Notes under the pieces: model-generated | Databases searched by the model: none | What the model saw: the letters and a program-made list of their open reading frames with translations, nothing else | What the model was told of the DNA's origin: nothing | Translations under genes and position numbers: made by a program | Origin: Zhihengliuella flava | GTDB taxonomy: Bacteria > Actinomycetota > Actinomycetes > Actinomycetales > Micrococcaceae | Direction of reading: 5' to 3' | Length of the DNA: 64,000 bases | NCBI RefSeq assembly: GCF_015751895.1 | Contig: NZ_JADOTZ010000001.1 | Location: forward strand, 1,240,001-1,304,000 | In this document: piece by piece, positions 34,923-43,221 of the stretch | Position numbering within the stretch: the first letter of the stretch is position 1 | Layout: every line of letters starts with the position of its first letter

Positions 34923-35479
34923 GGGCGCGCCAGCAGGCCGGCGGCGAGAGCGCGCGCGTGTTCCAGCCGGTCGGGGGAGGCTTCGAGGCCCGCCCGGGCA
35001 ACAGCGCCCTCGAGCAGGAAGCTGAGGTGTTCGGCGAGCCCGGCGGCCCGATCCGGGCCGGCCAGGTCCGCCACGGCGTCGGCCAGGAGCTGCTCTACCT
35101 CTTCCTTGTGGGCGCGGACGGCGGCGCGCTCCGGCGACCCGGCGGGAAACTCGGCGGCCACGTTGAGCAGGCCGCACCCACGGAATGCACCCCCGGCGGT
35201 GGGGTGCGCGTGGTCTAGATAGGCGTCGAACACGGCGAGGGCGCGTTCCTGCGCGGTGTGGGCTTGAGCGGCCCGTGCCCGGTACAGGGCTAGCCACTCG
35301 GCGTGGCGGGCCTCGATGTAGGCGCTCACCAGCTCCGCCTTGGAGGAGAAGTTGTTGTAGAGGCTCTTCTTGGCCACCTGCGCCTCCGCGGTGAGGGTGT
35401 CGATCCCCGTGGCGTGCACGCCGTCGCGATAGAAGCGGTGCGCCGCCGCGCTGAGCAGCCGATCCCGCGCTGCACCCAT
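34919..35479 (-). CDS. TetR-family repressor
   Basis: 186 residues. N-terminal helix-turn-helix (HRFYRDGVHATGIDTLTAEAQVAKKSLYNNF) with a typical TetR_C domain. It lies immediately upstream of the EamA gene in one transcript and is divergent from a luciferase-like monooxygenase. The perfect operator at 35527-35548 in between lets it control both directions. Confidence 0.9.
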   Translation of the reverse strand: MGAARDRLLSAAAHRFYRDGVHATGIDTLTAEAQVAKKSLYNNFSSKAELVSAYIEARHAEWLALYRARAAQAHTAQERALAVFDAYLDHAHPTAGGAFRGCGLLNVAAEFPAGSPERAAVRAHKEEVEQLLADAVADLAGPDRAAGLAEHLSFLLEGAVARAGLEASPDRLEHARALAAGLLARP

Positions 35480-35526
35480 GCTGGCCTCCTTGCTGCGCCC
35501 TGCCGTCGTCGTACCCCATCACCGTA

Positions 35527-35548
35527 GTAGGTAGATCTGTCTACCTAC
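35527..35548. promoter_or_regulatory. TetR operator, perfect palindrome
   Basis: Arms GTAGGTAGA and TCTACCTAC with a 4-bp TCTG centre, 48 bp upstream of the TetR start and 61 bp upstream of the monooxygenase start. The 9-bp perfect arms and divergent position are textbook for TetR; binding is inferred. Confidence 0.75.
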
Positions 35549-35608
35549 AAACGGATCACCCCGCCCGCCGGGAGGAATACCTGCCAGCGCGCCCCGGTTG
35601 AAGGGGGT

Positions 35609-36631
35609 GTGAAAAACATCGGATTCCTCTCCTTTGGCCACTGGACGGACCACCCGCAGTCGGGCACGCGCAGCGCCTCCGACGCGCTGCACCAGGCGAT
35701 CGACCTGGCGGTGGCCGCGGAGGAGCTCGGCGCGGACGGCGCCTACTTCCGCGTCCACCACTTCGCCCAGCAGTACGCCTCCCCGTTCCCGCTGTTGGCC
35801 GCCATCGGCGCGCGCACCGAACGCATTGAGATCGGCACGGGCGTGATCGACATGCGCTACGAGAACCCGCTCTACATGGCCGAAGACGCGGGCGCGGCGG
35901 ACCTCATCTCCCGCGGCCGCCTGCAGCTGGGCATCAGCCGCGGCTCGCCCGAACAGGTGATCGACGGCTGGCGGCACTTCGGCTTCGAGCCGGCCCCGGG
36001 GCAGACCGACGCGGACATGGGCCGCGCGCACACCGAGCGCCTGCTGGAGGTGCTCACCGGCGAGGGCTTCGCCGAGCCGAACCCCCGCCCCATGTTCCCG
36101 AATCCGCCGGGCCTACTCCGCGTGGAGCCGCACGCGCCCGGCCTGCGGGATCGCATTTGGTGGGGCTCCGGGTCGACGGCGACCGCGCAGTGGGCCGCGC
36201 GGCTCGGGATGAACCTGCAGTCCTCCACCCTGAAGGACGATGAGAACGGCAAGCCCTTCCACGTCCAGCAGGCCGAGCAGATCGAGGTGTACCGGCAGGC
36301 GTGGAAGGAGGCGGGCCACGAGCGCGAGCCGCGCGTCTCCGTCAGCCGCAGCATCTTCGCCCTAGTGGATGAGAGGGACTGGTCCTACTTCGGCCGGGAC
36401 CGCTACAGCTCGGACCAGGTGGGCCATATCGACGAGAAGACGCGCGCGGTGTTCGGCCGCTCCTACGCGGGCGCCCCGGACGAGCTCGTGGCCAAGCTCG
36501 CCGAGGACGAGGCCATCGCCGCGGCGGACACGCTCCTACTCACCGTCCCCAACCAGCTGGGCGTGGACTACAACGCCCACGTCATCGAATCCATCCTCAA
36601 GTACGTGGCGCCGGAGCTCGGCTGGCGCTAA
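35609..36631 (+). CDS. luciferase-like flavin-dependent monooxygenase
   Basis: 340 residues from GTG 35609 behind AAGGGGG. Bacterial luciferase family TIM barrel, single-subunit LLM class: IGFLSFGHWTDHP at the start, ELGADGAYFRVHHFAQ, RIEIGTGVIDMRYENP, and LISRGRLQLGISRGSPEQVI. It uses reduced flavin from an unlinked reductase. Probably controlled by the divergent TetR; together with the EamA exporter this may be a xenobiotic response unit. Confidence 0.85.
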   Translation: MKNIGFLSFGHWTDHPQSGTRSASDALHQAIDLAVAAEELGADGAYFRVHHFAQQYASPFPLLAAIGARTERIEIGTGVIDMRYENPLYMAEDAGAADLISRGRLQLGISRGSPEQVIDGWRHFGFEPAPGQTDADMGRAHTERLLEVLTGEGFAEPNPRPMFPNPPGLLRVEPHAPGLRDRIWWGSGSTATAQWAARLGMNLQSSTLKDDENGKPFHVQQAEQIEVYRQAWKEAGHEREPRVSVSRSIFALVDERDWSYFGRDRYSSDQVGHIDEKTRAVFGRSYAGAPDELVAKLAEDEAIAAADTLLLTVPNQLGVDYNAHVIESILKYVAPELGWR

Positions 36632-36714
36632 CGCGCCCCGGCCGGGCGCTTCTCGTCGCTACCAAACCAGCACGGTGCGACGCCGTCGCGCACCGCCCGC
36701 CTGCCGACGGCTGG

Positions 36715-36720
36715 TAGCGT
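36715..36720 (+). promoter_or_regulatory. leaderless -10 box (TAGCGT)
   Basis: TAGCGT ends 7 nt before GTG 36728, which lacks a ribosome site. Confidence 0.35.
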
Positions 36721-36727
36721 CTGGCTC

Positions 36728-37312
36728 GTGCTCAGTGCCCGCGATCCGCTTCCGTTTCGCCCGCAACGCGTCGTCGTCGCAGGCGTTTCCGGGGTGGGGA
36801 AGACGACGTTGGCTGGCCGGATCGCGCGCTGCCTCGACGTCCCGCACACCGAGATCGACGCCCTGTACCACGGCCCGGACTGGGTACCGCGAACCGAATT
36901 TCTGGACGACGTCCGCGCGCTGGTGGCGCAACCGGCCTGGGTGACGGAGTGGCAATACTCCACGGCGCGGCCCCTCCTCACCGAGCGAGCGGAGCTGATG
37001 GTGTGGCTGGACCTGCCCTTCGCCACGGTGACGCTCCCCCGCGTGATACGCCGGACGGTGCGACGACGGCTGCGGCGCGAGGAGCTGTGGAACGGGAATC
37101 ATGAGGGCCCGCTCCACACCTTGTTCACGGACCGCGAGCACATCATCCGCTGGGCCATCTCAACCCGCACCAAGTACCGCACGCGAGTCCCTCAGGCCGA
37201 CGCCGACCACCCGCACCTCACCGTGGTGCGCCTGCGCTCGCGCCGCGAGGTGGAACACTGGCTCACGGGACTTCGCGAGCCGAGCCGCGGAGCGAACCGT
37301 CAGCGTGGGTAG
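36728..37312 (+). CDS. P-loop kinase-like (FlaR-type) protein
   Basis: 194 residues from GTG 36728. Walker A VAGVSGVGKTTLAGRIA near residue 20, a LYHGPDWVP motif of adenylate-kinase-like/DNA-topology-modulation (FlaR) proteins, an Arg-rich lid (RRTVRRRLRREELW) and a WAISTRTKYR segment near the C-terminus. Probably a small nucleotide or nucleoside kinase; substrate unknown. Probable leaderless message. Confidence 0.7.
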   Translation: MLSARDPLPFRPQRVVVAGVSGVGKTTLAGRIARCLDVPHTEIDALYHGPDWVPRTEFLDDVRALVAQPAWVTEWQYSTARPLLTERAELMVWLDLPFATVTLPRVIRRTVRRRLRREELWNGNHEGPLHTLFTDREHIIRWAISTRTKYRTRVPQADADHPHLTVVRLRSRREVEHWLTGLREPSRGANRQRG

Positions 37313-37328
37313 TCACGAACCGCTGCCG

Positions 37329-37500
37329 CGACCCATTGGGTCGTCACTCATTGCTGTTGCTCCGGGTTGGGTCGTCAAGAAATGCTCCGGAATCACCCAT
37401 CTGGGACAACTTTTGACGACCCAACGTCAGCGAACCGCAGTTCTTCACGACCCAACGTCAGCGAACCGCAGTTCTTGACGACCCAACGCCGTTGGGCGTC
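37329..37500. repeat. cluster of short palindromic extragenic repeats
   Basis: Contains CGACCC-ATT-GGGTCG (37329-37343). GTTGGGTCGTCAA (37366-37378) is inverted against TTGACGACCCAAC (37413-37425). Two tandem 31-bp units (37415-37445 and 37446-37476) differ at one base. A terminal hairpin (37477-37500) is made of the same CCCAAC/GTTGGG motif. It fills most of the 326-bp gap between convergent genes. Six occurrences of the (T)CGTC/GACGA-CCC motif in both orientations mark a REP/tandem palindromic element; no transposase is present. Confidence 0.85.
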
Positions 37501-37638
37501 CCCCGAGTAGACCGGTGGATTGAGCGCTCCCGAGACCGGCGACCGGCTGCGCGCAGGCACCGGGGCACCAGCGCGGGAGTCTCCCACGCCCGTGCCCCGG
37601 TGCCTAGCTGCCTGGTGCCTCTCTCACCTAGCCGCCGC

Positions 37639-39210
37639 TTAGGCGTGAGCGGCCTGCTCCTCCACGGCCACGGACTCCAGCCCCAGGTCCTCGAGGAGGA
37701 ACCCGGCGCCCTTTTCTCCGATGAGGATGGACGGCGCGTTGGTGTTACCCGTGGTGATCTTGGGCATGATGGACGCGTCGATCACGCTGAGCCCCGCGAT
37801 CCCCTTGAGGTTCAAGCGCGGGTCCACCACGGCGTCGTCGTCCGTGCCCATGCGGCACGTGCCTACCTGGTGGTGGTAGGTCACCACGTTGGCGCGGATG
37901 TACTCCTCCAGCTCGGCGTCACTCTGCACCTCCGGCCCCGGGTACACCTCCTGGGCGCCCCATCCCTCGGCGAGCGCCGGCTGCGCCATGATCTCGCGGC
38001 ACTGCTTCAGGGAGAAGAGGAAGGAGTCCATGTCCTCCCGCTCGCTGAGGGCGCCGAGGTCGATGCTCACCGCGTCGTCCAGGCCCGGGCCGGACAGGCG
38101 GATTTCGCCGCGGCTCTTCGGGGACACGATCCCGGAGTGCAGCGTGAACGCGGTGCCCTCCACCGGCTCCATGCCCGGTGAATACATGGGCACGGCAAAG
38201 AAGATGGGTTGCGTGTCCGGGACCGGCTTCTCCGGGCTGGACTTGGCGAACAGGTGGGTCTGGGACACGGACACCCCGGGCACCGGGGCGGGCACGTCCC
38301 GCGTGGTGGTCTGGCCGATGACCGGCGCCAGGAGGTGATCGTGCAGGTTCTTGCCCACCTGCGGGGAGTTCAGGACGACGTCGACGCCGACCTCCTCGAG
38401 CTCGCTCGCCGGGCCGATGCCGGAGCGCAGCAGGATCTGCGGGCTGCCGAGGGCGCCCGCGGCGAGGACCACGTGATCCGCGCGCAGTTCGGTGAGCTGC
38501 GCGCCGGCGTCGTTGCCCACCCGGTAGCGCAAGCCCACCGCGGCGCCGTCCTCGACGATCACGGAGTGGACCTCCGCGCCGGTGACGATGGTCAGCCGGT
38601 CCCGGACCGGCTTGAGGTAGGCCTTCCACGTGTTGATGCGGATGCCGTCCTTGATGTTGACCTGTTCCTTAGAAACGCCCTCCTGGGACTCGCCGTTGTA
38701 GTCCGGGTTGAAGGGGATGCCTGCTTCGACGGCGGCGTCGACGATGGAGCTGTGGATCTCGTTGAGCTCGTAATCGTTGTCCACCGGGATCGGGCCGCCG
38801 GTGCCGTGCAGGTCAGAGGCGCCGCCGGAGAAGTCCTCCATGGCTTTGTAGACCGGCAGGACGTTGCTCCACGCCCAGTCCTGCCCGCAGGTTTCGGCCC
38901 AGCCGTCGAAGTCCTGCGGCGCGCAGCGCACCCAAATGGTGGCGTTCAGCGCGTGGGAGCCGCCCATGACCTTGCCGCGCGGCAGGTGCATCGGGTTATT
39001 GGCCGTACCGGCCATGGGGACCGTGTAGTAGTCCCAGTCGTCCGGGCTGTGCCACAGCTCGCCGAGGCGTCCGACGTCGTGAATCGCCGGGTTGGTGTCC
39101 TCACCGCCGGCCTCCAGCAACGTCACGTTCGCCCCGGCGTCCACCAAGCGGCGGGCTACCACTGAACCGGCGGATCCGGCCCCCACAACAATCACGTTCT
39201 TCGTGCTCAT
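37639..39210 (-). CDS. GMC-family oxidoreductase (choline dehydrogenase-like)
   Basis: 523 residues. FAD-binding VIVVGAGSAGSVVARRLVDAG at the start, GMC signature 1 around HLPRGKVMGGSHALNATIWV, signature 2 around ADHVVLAAGALGSPQILLRSG, and a C-terminal HHQVGTCRMGTDDDAVVD with the active-site His region. Oxidises an alcohol; similar to choline/alcohol dehydrogenases, but no betaine genes are adjacent, so the substrate is open. AGGAGAG before the ATG. Single gene. Confidence 0.9.
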   Translation of the reverse strand: MSTKNVIVVGAGSAGSVVARRLVDAGANVTLLEAGGEDTNPAIHDVGRLGELWHSPDDWDYYTVPMAGTANNPMHLPRGKVMGGSHALNATIWVRCAPQDFDGWAETCGQDWAWSNVLPVYKAMEDFSGGASDLHGTGGPIPVDNDYELNEIHSSIVDAAVEAGIPFNPDYNGESQEGVSKEQVNIKDGIRINTWKAYLKPVRDRLTIVTGAEVHSVIVEDGAAVGLRYRVGNDAGAQLTELRADHVVLAAGALGSPQILLRSGIGPASELEEVGVDVVLNSPQVGKNLHDHLLAPVIGQTTTRDVPAPVPGVSVSQTHLFAKSSPEKPVPDTQPIFFAVPMYSPGMEPVEGTAFTLHSGIVSPKSRGEIRLSGPGLDDAVSIDLGALSEREDMDSFLFSLKQCREIMAQPALAEGWGAQEVYPGPEVQSDAELEEYIRANVVTYHHQVGTCRMGTDDDAVVDPRLNLKGIAGLSVIDASIMPKITTGNTNAPSILIGEKGAGFLLEDLGLESVAVEEQAAHA

Positions 39211-39402
39211 GACTCTCTCCTGTCGCCATTGGCTGGTTACCCGCCAGTTTTCCGTGACCGCACCGCTCCCCCTAGTGATCTAGAGCACACTTCTTAGCAC
39301 GGAGTGCACGCCGGGTCCTGCGCCGAGCGCGGCGCGGCCCAGCCCCTCTAGTGACGCGCATCGCTTCGTGGAACACTGGATGCACCAATCGAGGGGGTTG
39401 AG

Positions 39403-39885
39403 ATGTCGGCGTTGCTGACCAGCCGTTCCGCGGCACAACAGAAGATCGCGCTGCCCGGCGGGCAGATCCTAGACCGGATGCTGCGCCTGATCATGGCGGG
39501 CACCGGCGGCGGAATCATCTACGGCGTGGCCACGCGGGCCAGCGTCACCGGGTGCTCCACGGTGGCCCCGGCCGACGGGGAGGGCACGGGGCAGGCGTTG
39601 ACCGACTGCGTCGCGGTGACCATGGAGCCCAGCGGGTGGGTCTACCTGTTGATGGCGCTCACGGCGATCGTCCTCGCCAGCCGCGCCCTCTATAACTCAC
39701 CGAATGAGGCGACGGCGGCGGCCCTCTTGCGCACCGCGGGCCTCGTCGTCGGGCTCATCCCGGTGGCGGCTTGGCTCATTTCCCTCGCGATGTTCATGAT
39801 GATCGATCCCACCGGCTCCGAGGCCGGGCAGCCGCCGTCGATCTTTGTGCCCTTCGCGGACATCGAGGTGGATCTGCAGGGCTAA
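39403..39885 (+). CDS. hypothetical membrane protein
   Basis: 160 residues from ATG 39403 with GAGGGGG upstream. Three or four hydrophobic segments (LRLIMAGTGGGIIYGVAT, VYLLMALTAIVLASRALY, LLRTAGLVVGLIPVAAWLISLAMFM split into two) and an external loop with two Cys (VTGCSTVA and LTDCVAV). No family recognised. The preceding 190-bp gap holds no clear signal. It converges on an MFS gene, with 7 nt between the stops. Confidence 0.65.
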   Translation: MSALLTSRSAAQQKIALPGGQILDRMLRLIMAGTGGGIIYGVATRASVTGCSTVAPADGEGTGQALTDCVAVTMEPSGWVYLLMALTAIVLASRALYNSPNEATAAALLRTAGLVVGLIPVAAWLISLAMFMMIDPTGSEAGQPPSIFVPFADIEVDLQG

Positions 39886-39892
39886 CTGCGCC

Positions 39893-41242
39893 CTAGACCA
39901 GCCCCATCAGCTTGCGGGTGCGCTTGCGCTCGATGATGAGCATGATGAGCCCCAGCAGCCAGAGCGGCATCATGGTGGCGAAGGCCCACCGGAAGGCGTC
40001 TAGCGTGTAGTCCTCCGGGCGGGAGGCCCCCATGAGGTCGAGGGCCATGCCGATGAACAGCACGGCCAGGAGTGCGGCGAGGAAGCCACCCACGTTGGTG
40101 ATGCCGGTGGCGGTGGAGAGCCGGTTCTTGGGGTTGTGGGCTCGGGCTTGATCGAAGGCAATCATGGACGCCGGCCCGCCGATGCCCATGGAGACGGCCA
40201 CGGCGAACATCAGCCACAGCGGCGCCTGCCCCGGCCACAGCAGCACCGCGCCCCACGCCACCATTTGGATGACGACGGCGGGAACCACCAGGGCGAACGT
40301 CCGCCGGGTGGGGATCCGGGCCGAGAGCAGCCCCAGCACGGGGCCGCTGATGATGCCCACCAGCACCAGCGTGGAGGACACGGCCTGCGCCTCGCCGGCG
40401 CTGAGCCCCTCGCCCTCCGTCATGAAGGGGAAGCCCCACAGCACCACAAACGCGGTGGCCGCGAACGGCGTCGAAAAGTGGGACCAGAAGGCTAAGCGCG
40501 TGCCCGGGTGCGCCCACGCGGCACGGATGCCCACGCGCGTATCCATGGCCGAGGTGACCACCTCAATGGCGCCGGTGTTGGTGTCCACGGACACGTCGGC
40601 GTCGTACTGCTGCGGATGGTTGCGCACCAGCAGGAGTGTGAGCACGGCGAACAGCACGCCGAGTCCCGCCACGGAGCCGAAGGCCAGCGTCCAGCTGGTG
40701 GCGTGCAGGAAGGCGGCGAGGGGGATGATGGCCACGATCTGGCCCAGCTGGCCGATAATGCCGGTGAGCTGGACCATCAGCGGGTTGCGCTGGGCGGGGA
40801 ACCACGTGGCGATGAGGCGGAGCACTGAGGGGAAGACGGCGGCGTCGCCGGCGCCCACCAGCATGCGCGCGAAGACGGCGATGCCGAGGGTGGGGGCAAA
40901 GGCAATGGCCAGCTGGCCGAGGGCCATGAGCACCATGCCGATCACCATGATGGGGCGGGCGCCGAAGCGATCCAGCAGCAGGCCCACGGGGATCTGCATG
41001 GAGGCGTAGACCACCAGCTGCAGTACGGCGAGGAGGGAGAGCATGGAGGCGTCGGCGGCGAACCGCTCGGCCGCGTCCACCCCGACTGCGGAGAGCGAGG
41101 TGCGGTTGACGATCGCCAGCACGTAGCCGGCCACCGCCACGCACCAGATGGTCCACATGCGCCAGCCGGGCGCGCCAGTTACGGTGCTCACTTCCCGTGA
41201 CTCTACGCCGGTGGCACGCGCGGGGTCTATCGGAGCCGTCAC
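39893..41242 (-). CDS. MFS transporter
   Basis: 449 residues from GTG 41242, 12 membrane segments. The loop motif after TM2 (IPVGLLLDRFGARPIMVIG) and the ATWFPAQRNPLMVQLTGI segment resemble the anion:cation symporter / hexuronate-type MFS group, but the substrate cannot be read from sequence. An Asp/Thr-rich loop of about 40 residues lies between the two halves. No regulator adjacent. Confidence 0.8.
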   Translation of the reverse strand: MTAPIDPARATGVESREVSTVTGAPGWRMWTIWCVAVAGYVLAIVNRTSLSAVGVDAAERFAADASMLSLLAVLQLVVYASMQIPVGLLLDRFGARPIMVIGMVLMALGQLAIAFAPTLGIAVFARMLVGAGDAAVFPSVLRLIATWFPAQRNPLMVQLTGIIGQLGQIVAIIPLAAFLHATSWTLAFGSVAGLGVLFAVLTLLLVRNHPQQYDADVSVDTNTGAIEVVTSAMDTRVGIRAAWAHPGTRLAFWSHFSTPFAATAFVVLWGFPFMTEGEGLSAGEAQAVSSTLVLVGIISGPVLGLLSARIPTRRTFALVVPAVVIQMVAWGAVLLWPGQAPLWLMFAVAVSMGIGGPASMIAFDQARAHNPKNRLSTATGITNVGGFLAALLAVLFIGMALDLMGASRPEDYTLDAFRWAFATMMPLWLLGLIMLIIERKRTRKLMGLV

Positions 41243-41349
41243 ATGTCAGCCCGCCTCACGCGGGTGGCGGCGCAGGCGGAGTACGACGGCGGGTGCCGGC
41301 AGGATCAGCTGGGCCTCGAAGTGCGCAGTGCCGGCCGCAGCTGCAGCGA

Positions 41350-41865
41350 TCAGTACACGTGCAGGCTCGCCCCATAACCGAGTGGAATTCCCGTGCCAGC
41401 AGCCCAACACTGCAGCACCTCGATGGCCTGCTTAGACGTGAGGAAATGTTCCGGTTCAAAGCGGTCAGGCTGATTGGGGGCATCCTCAGAGGCCACGGTT
41501 GGCCCGACCCGCCAGTTATACGTACCCCAGCCGTACTCATGTGTGTGCTGGCCCAGATACCCGATCTCTAGAACGAATTCGTCCTGGCCGACCTCGGTGA
41601 TCTGCACGTATTTAGTGCCGTTGTAGTCCTCGACGGCGAGGTTTGCTTGTTGCCCCACCAGCCTCAGCACCAGGCCTTCGAGTTGGTGCGCCGATTCCAC
41701 CTCATGCCATCCCGATTCATTCCACGAGCGGCTGATTTGCCACCACAAGCCGGGTAGGGGCGTCGTTGAGAGCAACAGCTCAAAATGCTCCACAAAGTCG
41801 TTGCGCGCATCCTGTTGTAGTTGTTGGAGCTGGCCGGCTCTTTCCACTGTTCCCTGCACGCTCAT
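41350..41865 (-). CDS. hypothetical protein, possibly an immunity-like protein
   Basis: 171 residues from ATG 41865 with GAGGAGG 8 nt upstream. No family firmly recognised. The C-terminal half (EIGYLGQHTHEYGWGTYNW, then FLTSKQAIEVLQCWAAGTGI and PLGYGASLHVY) has the pattern of small acidic immunity proteins such as Imm1, but the match is weak. Codon use is less GC-biased than its neighbours. Its ATG overlaps the stop of an upstream short frame (TGATG), implying translational coupling to that frame. Confidence 0.6.
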   Translation of the reverse strand: MSVQGTVERAGQLQQLQQDARNDFVEHFELLLSTTPLPGLWWQISRSWNESGWHEVESAHQLEGLVLRLVGQQANLAVEDYNGTKYVQITEVGQDEFVLEIGYLGQHTHEYGWGTYNWRVGPTVASEDAPNQPDRFEPEHFLTSKQAIEVLQCWAAGTGIPLGYGASLHVY

Positions 41866-42002
41866 CAATGCGCCTCCTCGAATTTCCCATGGTCCTTGTA
41901 CCGAAGAATACCCGCACGACACCACTCGCCTTCTAGATAAGTGTGGAATTCACATTCCAGCTTTCCTAACGTGTGCCTTCCAGGAGCTAGAGTGAAATTC
42001 AT
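41865..42002 (-). CDS. short hypothetical frame coupled to the gene at 41350
   Basis: 45 residues from ATG 42002 (MNFTLAPGRHTLGKLECEF); the frame is open further to 42095. It ends GKFEEAH and its TGA overlaps the next ATG, with that gene's ribosome site inside it. Could be a genuine small gene, or the leftover C-terminal tip of a larger protein (for example a toxin) whose body is gone. The extended form would overlap the divergent gene at 42050. Confidence 0.4.
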   Translation of the reverse strand: MNFTLAPGRHTLGKLECEFHTYLEGEWCRAGILRYKDHGKFEEAH

Positions 42003-42049
42003 CGATGAGCCGGCAACCGGCTTGCTCAGGAAAGAGTTGGGGAATTCTA

Positions 42050-42532
42050 ATGACATCAATGCGTGCGCCCGAACCGCTGCGGGATCCGAAGCCACAGCTT
42101 TCCACGCGAGAACGGTACGATTTTCGGCCCCTCACCCTGACTTGGCAGGAAGCGGCGCACGATGCCGTCGAGGCGCTGCTCAGCCGTGACCCGCACATCG
42201 TCCCCACTTCGGAATTCCTCGAGGGCTTCAAGTGTGCCCCCGAAGAAATTCTCAGCGAACTTGATGAGCACGACTGGGACGAGCTCTTTTTCCAGGATTA
42301 CTTGGCCAAGAATCGGCAGTTGCTACGAGAAGGTGCCACTCCGCCATTCAAGGACGCCGATCTCCTCCGAACGAAACAGGCAATCATGGCAAACTCTTCC
42401 CGTCAGCTCAATGGAATCATTAAACAAATACTTGCAGGCGCACAAACAACCACTGTCAGGACGTGCGAGGGCATGCACCCACCCCAAGGTTTACGCCCGC
42501 CGGTTGCCTCGCCTGACGAAGCATCCGATTAG
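42050..42532 (+). CDS. hypothetical protein
   Basis: 160 residues from ATG 42050 with GGGGA 7 nt upstream; an in-frame ATG at 42005 has no site. Acidic and helical in the middle (PEEILSELDEHDWDELFFQDYL), with no membrane segment, Cys cluster or recognised domain. AT-richer than the surrounding catabolic genes, consistent with acquisition. Divergent from the 41350 pair. Confidence 0.55.
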   Translation: MTSMRAPEPLRDPKPQLSTRERYDFRPLTLTWQEAAHDAVEALLSRDPHIVPTSEFLEGFKCAPEEILSELDEHDWDELFFQDYLAKNRQLLREGATPPFKDADLLRTKQAIMANSSRQLNGIIKQILAGAQTTTVRTCEGMHPPQGLRPPVASPDEASD

Positions 42533-42640
42533 CGACCAGCAGCGGACCCGCGCCGCATGGCCTCGACGCCGACCGCGGGACGCCCTGGTGCTAGCCTGCT
42601 GGCACTCGCATTAAGCACTCTGCCTTCAGGAGGCATCCCC

Positions 42641-43132
42641 ATGCAGATTCGACTCGAGCGGGCGCAGGACACCGACGCGATTCGAGCGTTGATCGAGGAA
42701 GCGTTCGTGCCCGTGGAGCACAGCGACGGCAGTGAACCTCGCATTGTGGATCAGTTGCGCCGTGACGGGGACCTCACGCTGTCTTTGGTAGCGGACGACG
42801 GCGGCACGATCGTCGGCCACATCGCCTTCTCCCCCGTCAGCGCCGGGCGGGCGATGACGGGCTGGTTCGGCCTTGGCCCGGTCTCGGTCGCACCCCACCG
42901 CCAGGGCGAGGGCATCGGCCGCGCCTTGATCGAGGCCGGGCTGGCCGCCCTCCGCGAGCGCGGTGCCGCCGGCTGCGCCCTCCTGGGCGACCCGGCGCTC
43001 TACAGCCGGTTCGGCTTTGCCAGCGGCGCGCTGACCTACCAGGGCCTGCCCCCCGAGTACATCCAACACCTCACTCTGGACGGCTCGGCCGCTCCCCACG
43101 GGGAGCTGACGTACGCGCCGGCCTTCGGGTAA
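42641..43132 (+). CDS. GNAT-family N-acetyltransferase
   Basis: 163 residues from ATG 42641 with AGGAGG upstream. Acetyl-CoA-binding motif A in LGPVSVAPHRQGEGIGRALIEAGL (Q/R-x2-G-x-G/A), and the later GDPALYSRFGFASG characteristic of the YhbS-like GNAT subgroup. Substrate unknown. High-GC like the bulk of the window. Confidence 0.85.
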   Translation: MQIRLERAQDTDAIRALIEEAFVPVEHSDGSEPRIVDQLRRDGDLTLSLVADDGGTIVGHIAFSPVSAGRAMTGWFGLGPVSVAPHRQGEGIGRALIEAGLAALRERGAAGCALLGDPALYSRFGFASGALTYQGLPPEYIQHLTLDGSAAPHGELTYAPAFG

Positions 43133-43195
43133 ACGCCTCCACCTGACTGCCGGACCGTCACCGCAGCCACACCGACGCCCCCCACCTCGACTTAA

Positions 43196-43211
43196 TAGGT
43201 CATTTGACCTA
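43196..43211. promoter_or_regulatory. TetR operator candidate
   Basis: TAGGTCA-TT-TGACCTA, a perfect palindrome directly upstream of the saccharopine-dehydrogenase-like gene and overlapping its -10 box TAAGTT (43210-43215). The TetR gene is the second gene of the same transcript, so autorepression is likely. Confidence 0.65.
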
Positions 43212-43221
43212 AGTTGTGGCT

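Noticed and set aside
37329-37500. Possible CRISPR array
   Set aside because: The 31-bp units are directly abutting with no unique spacers, and no cas genes are near.
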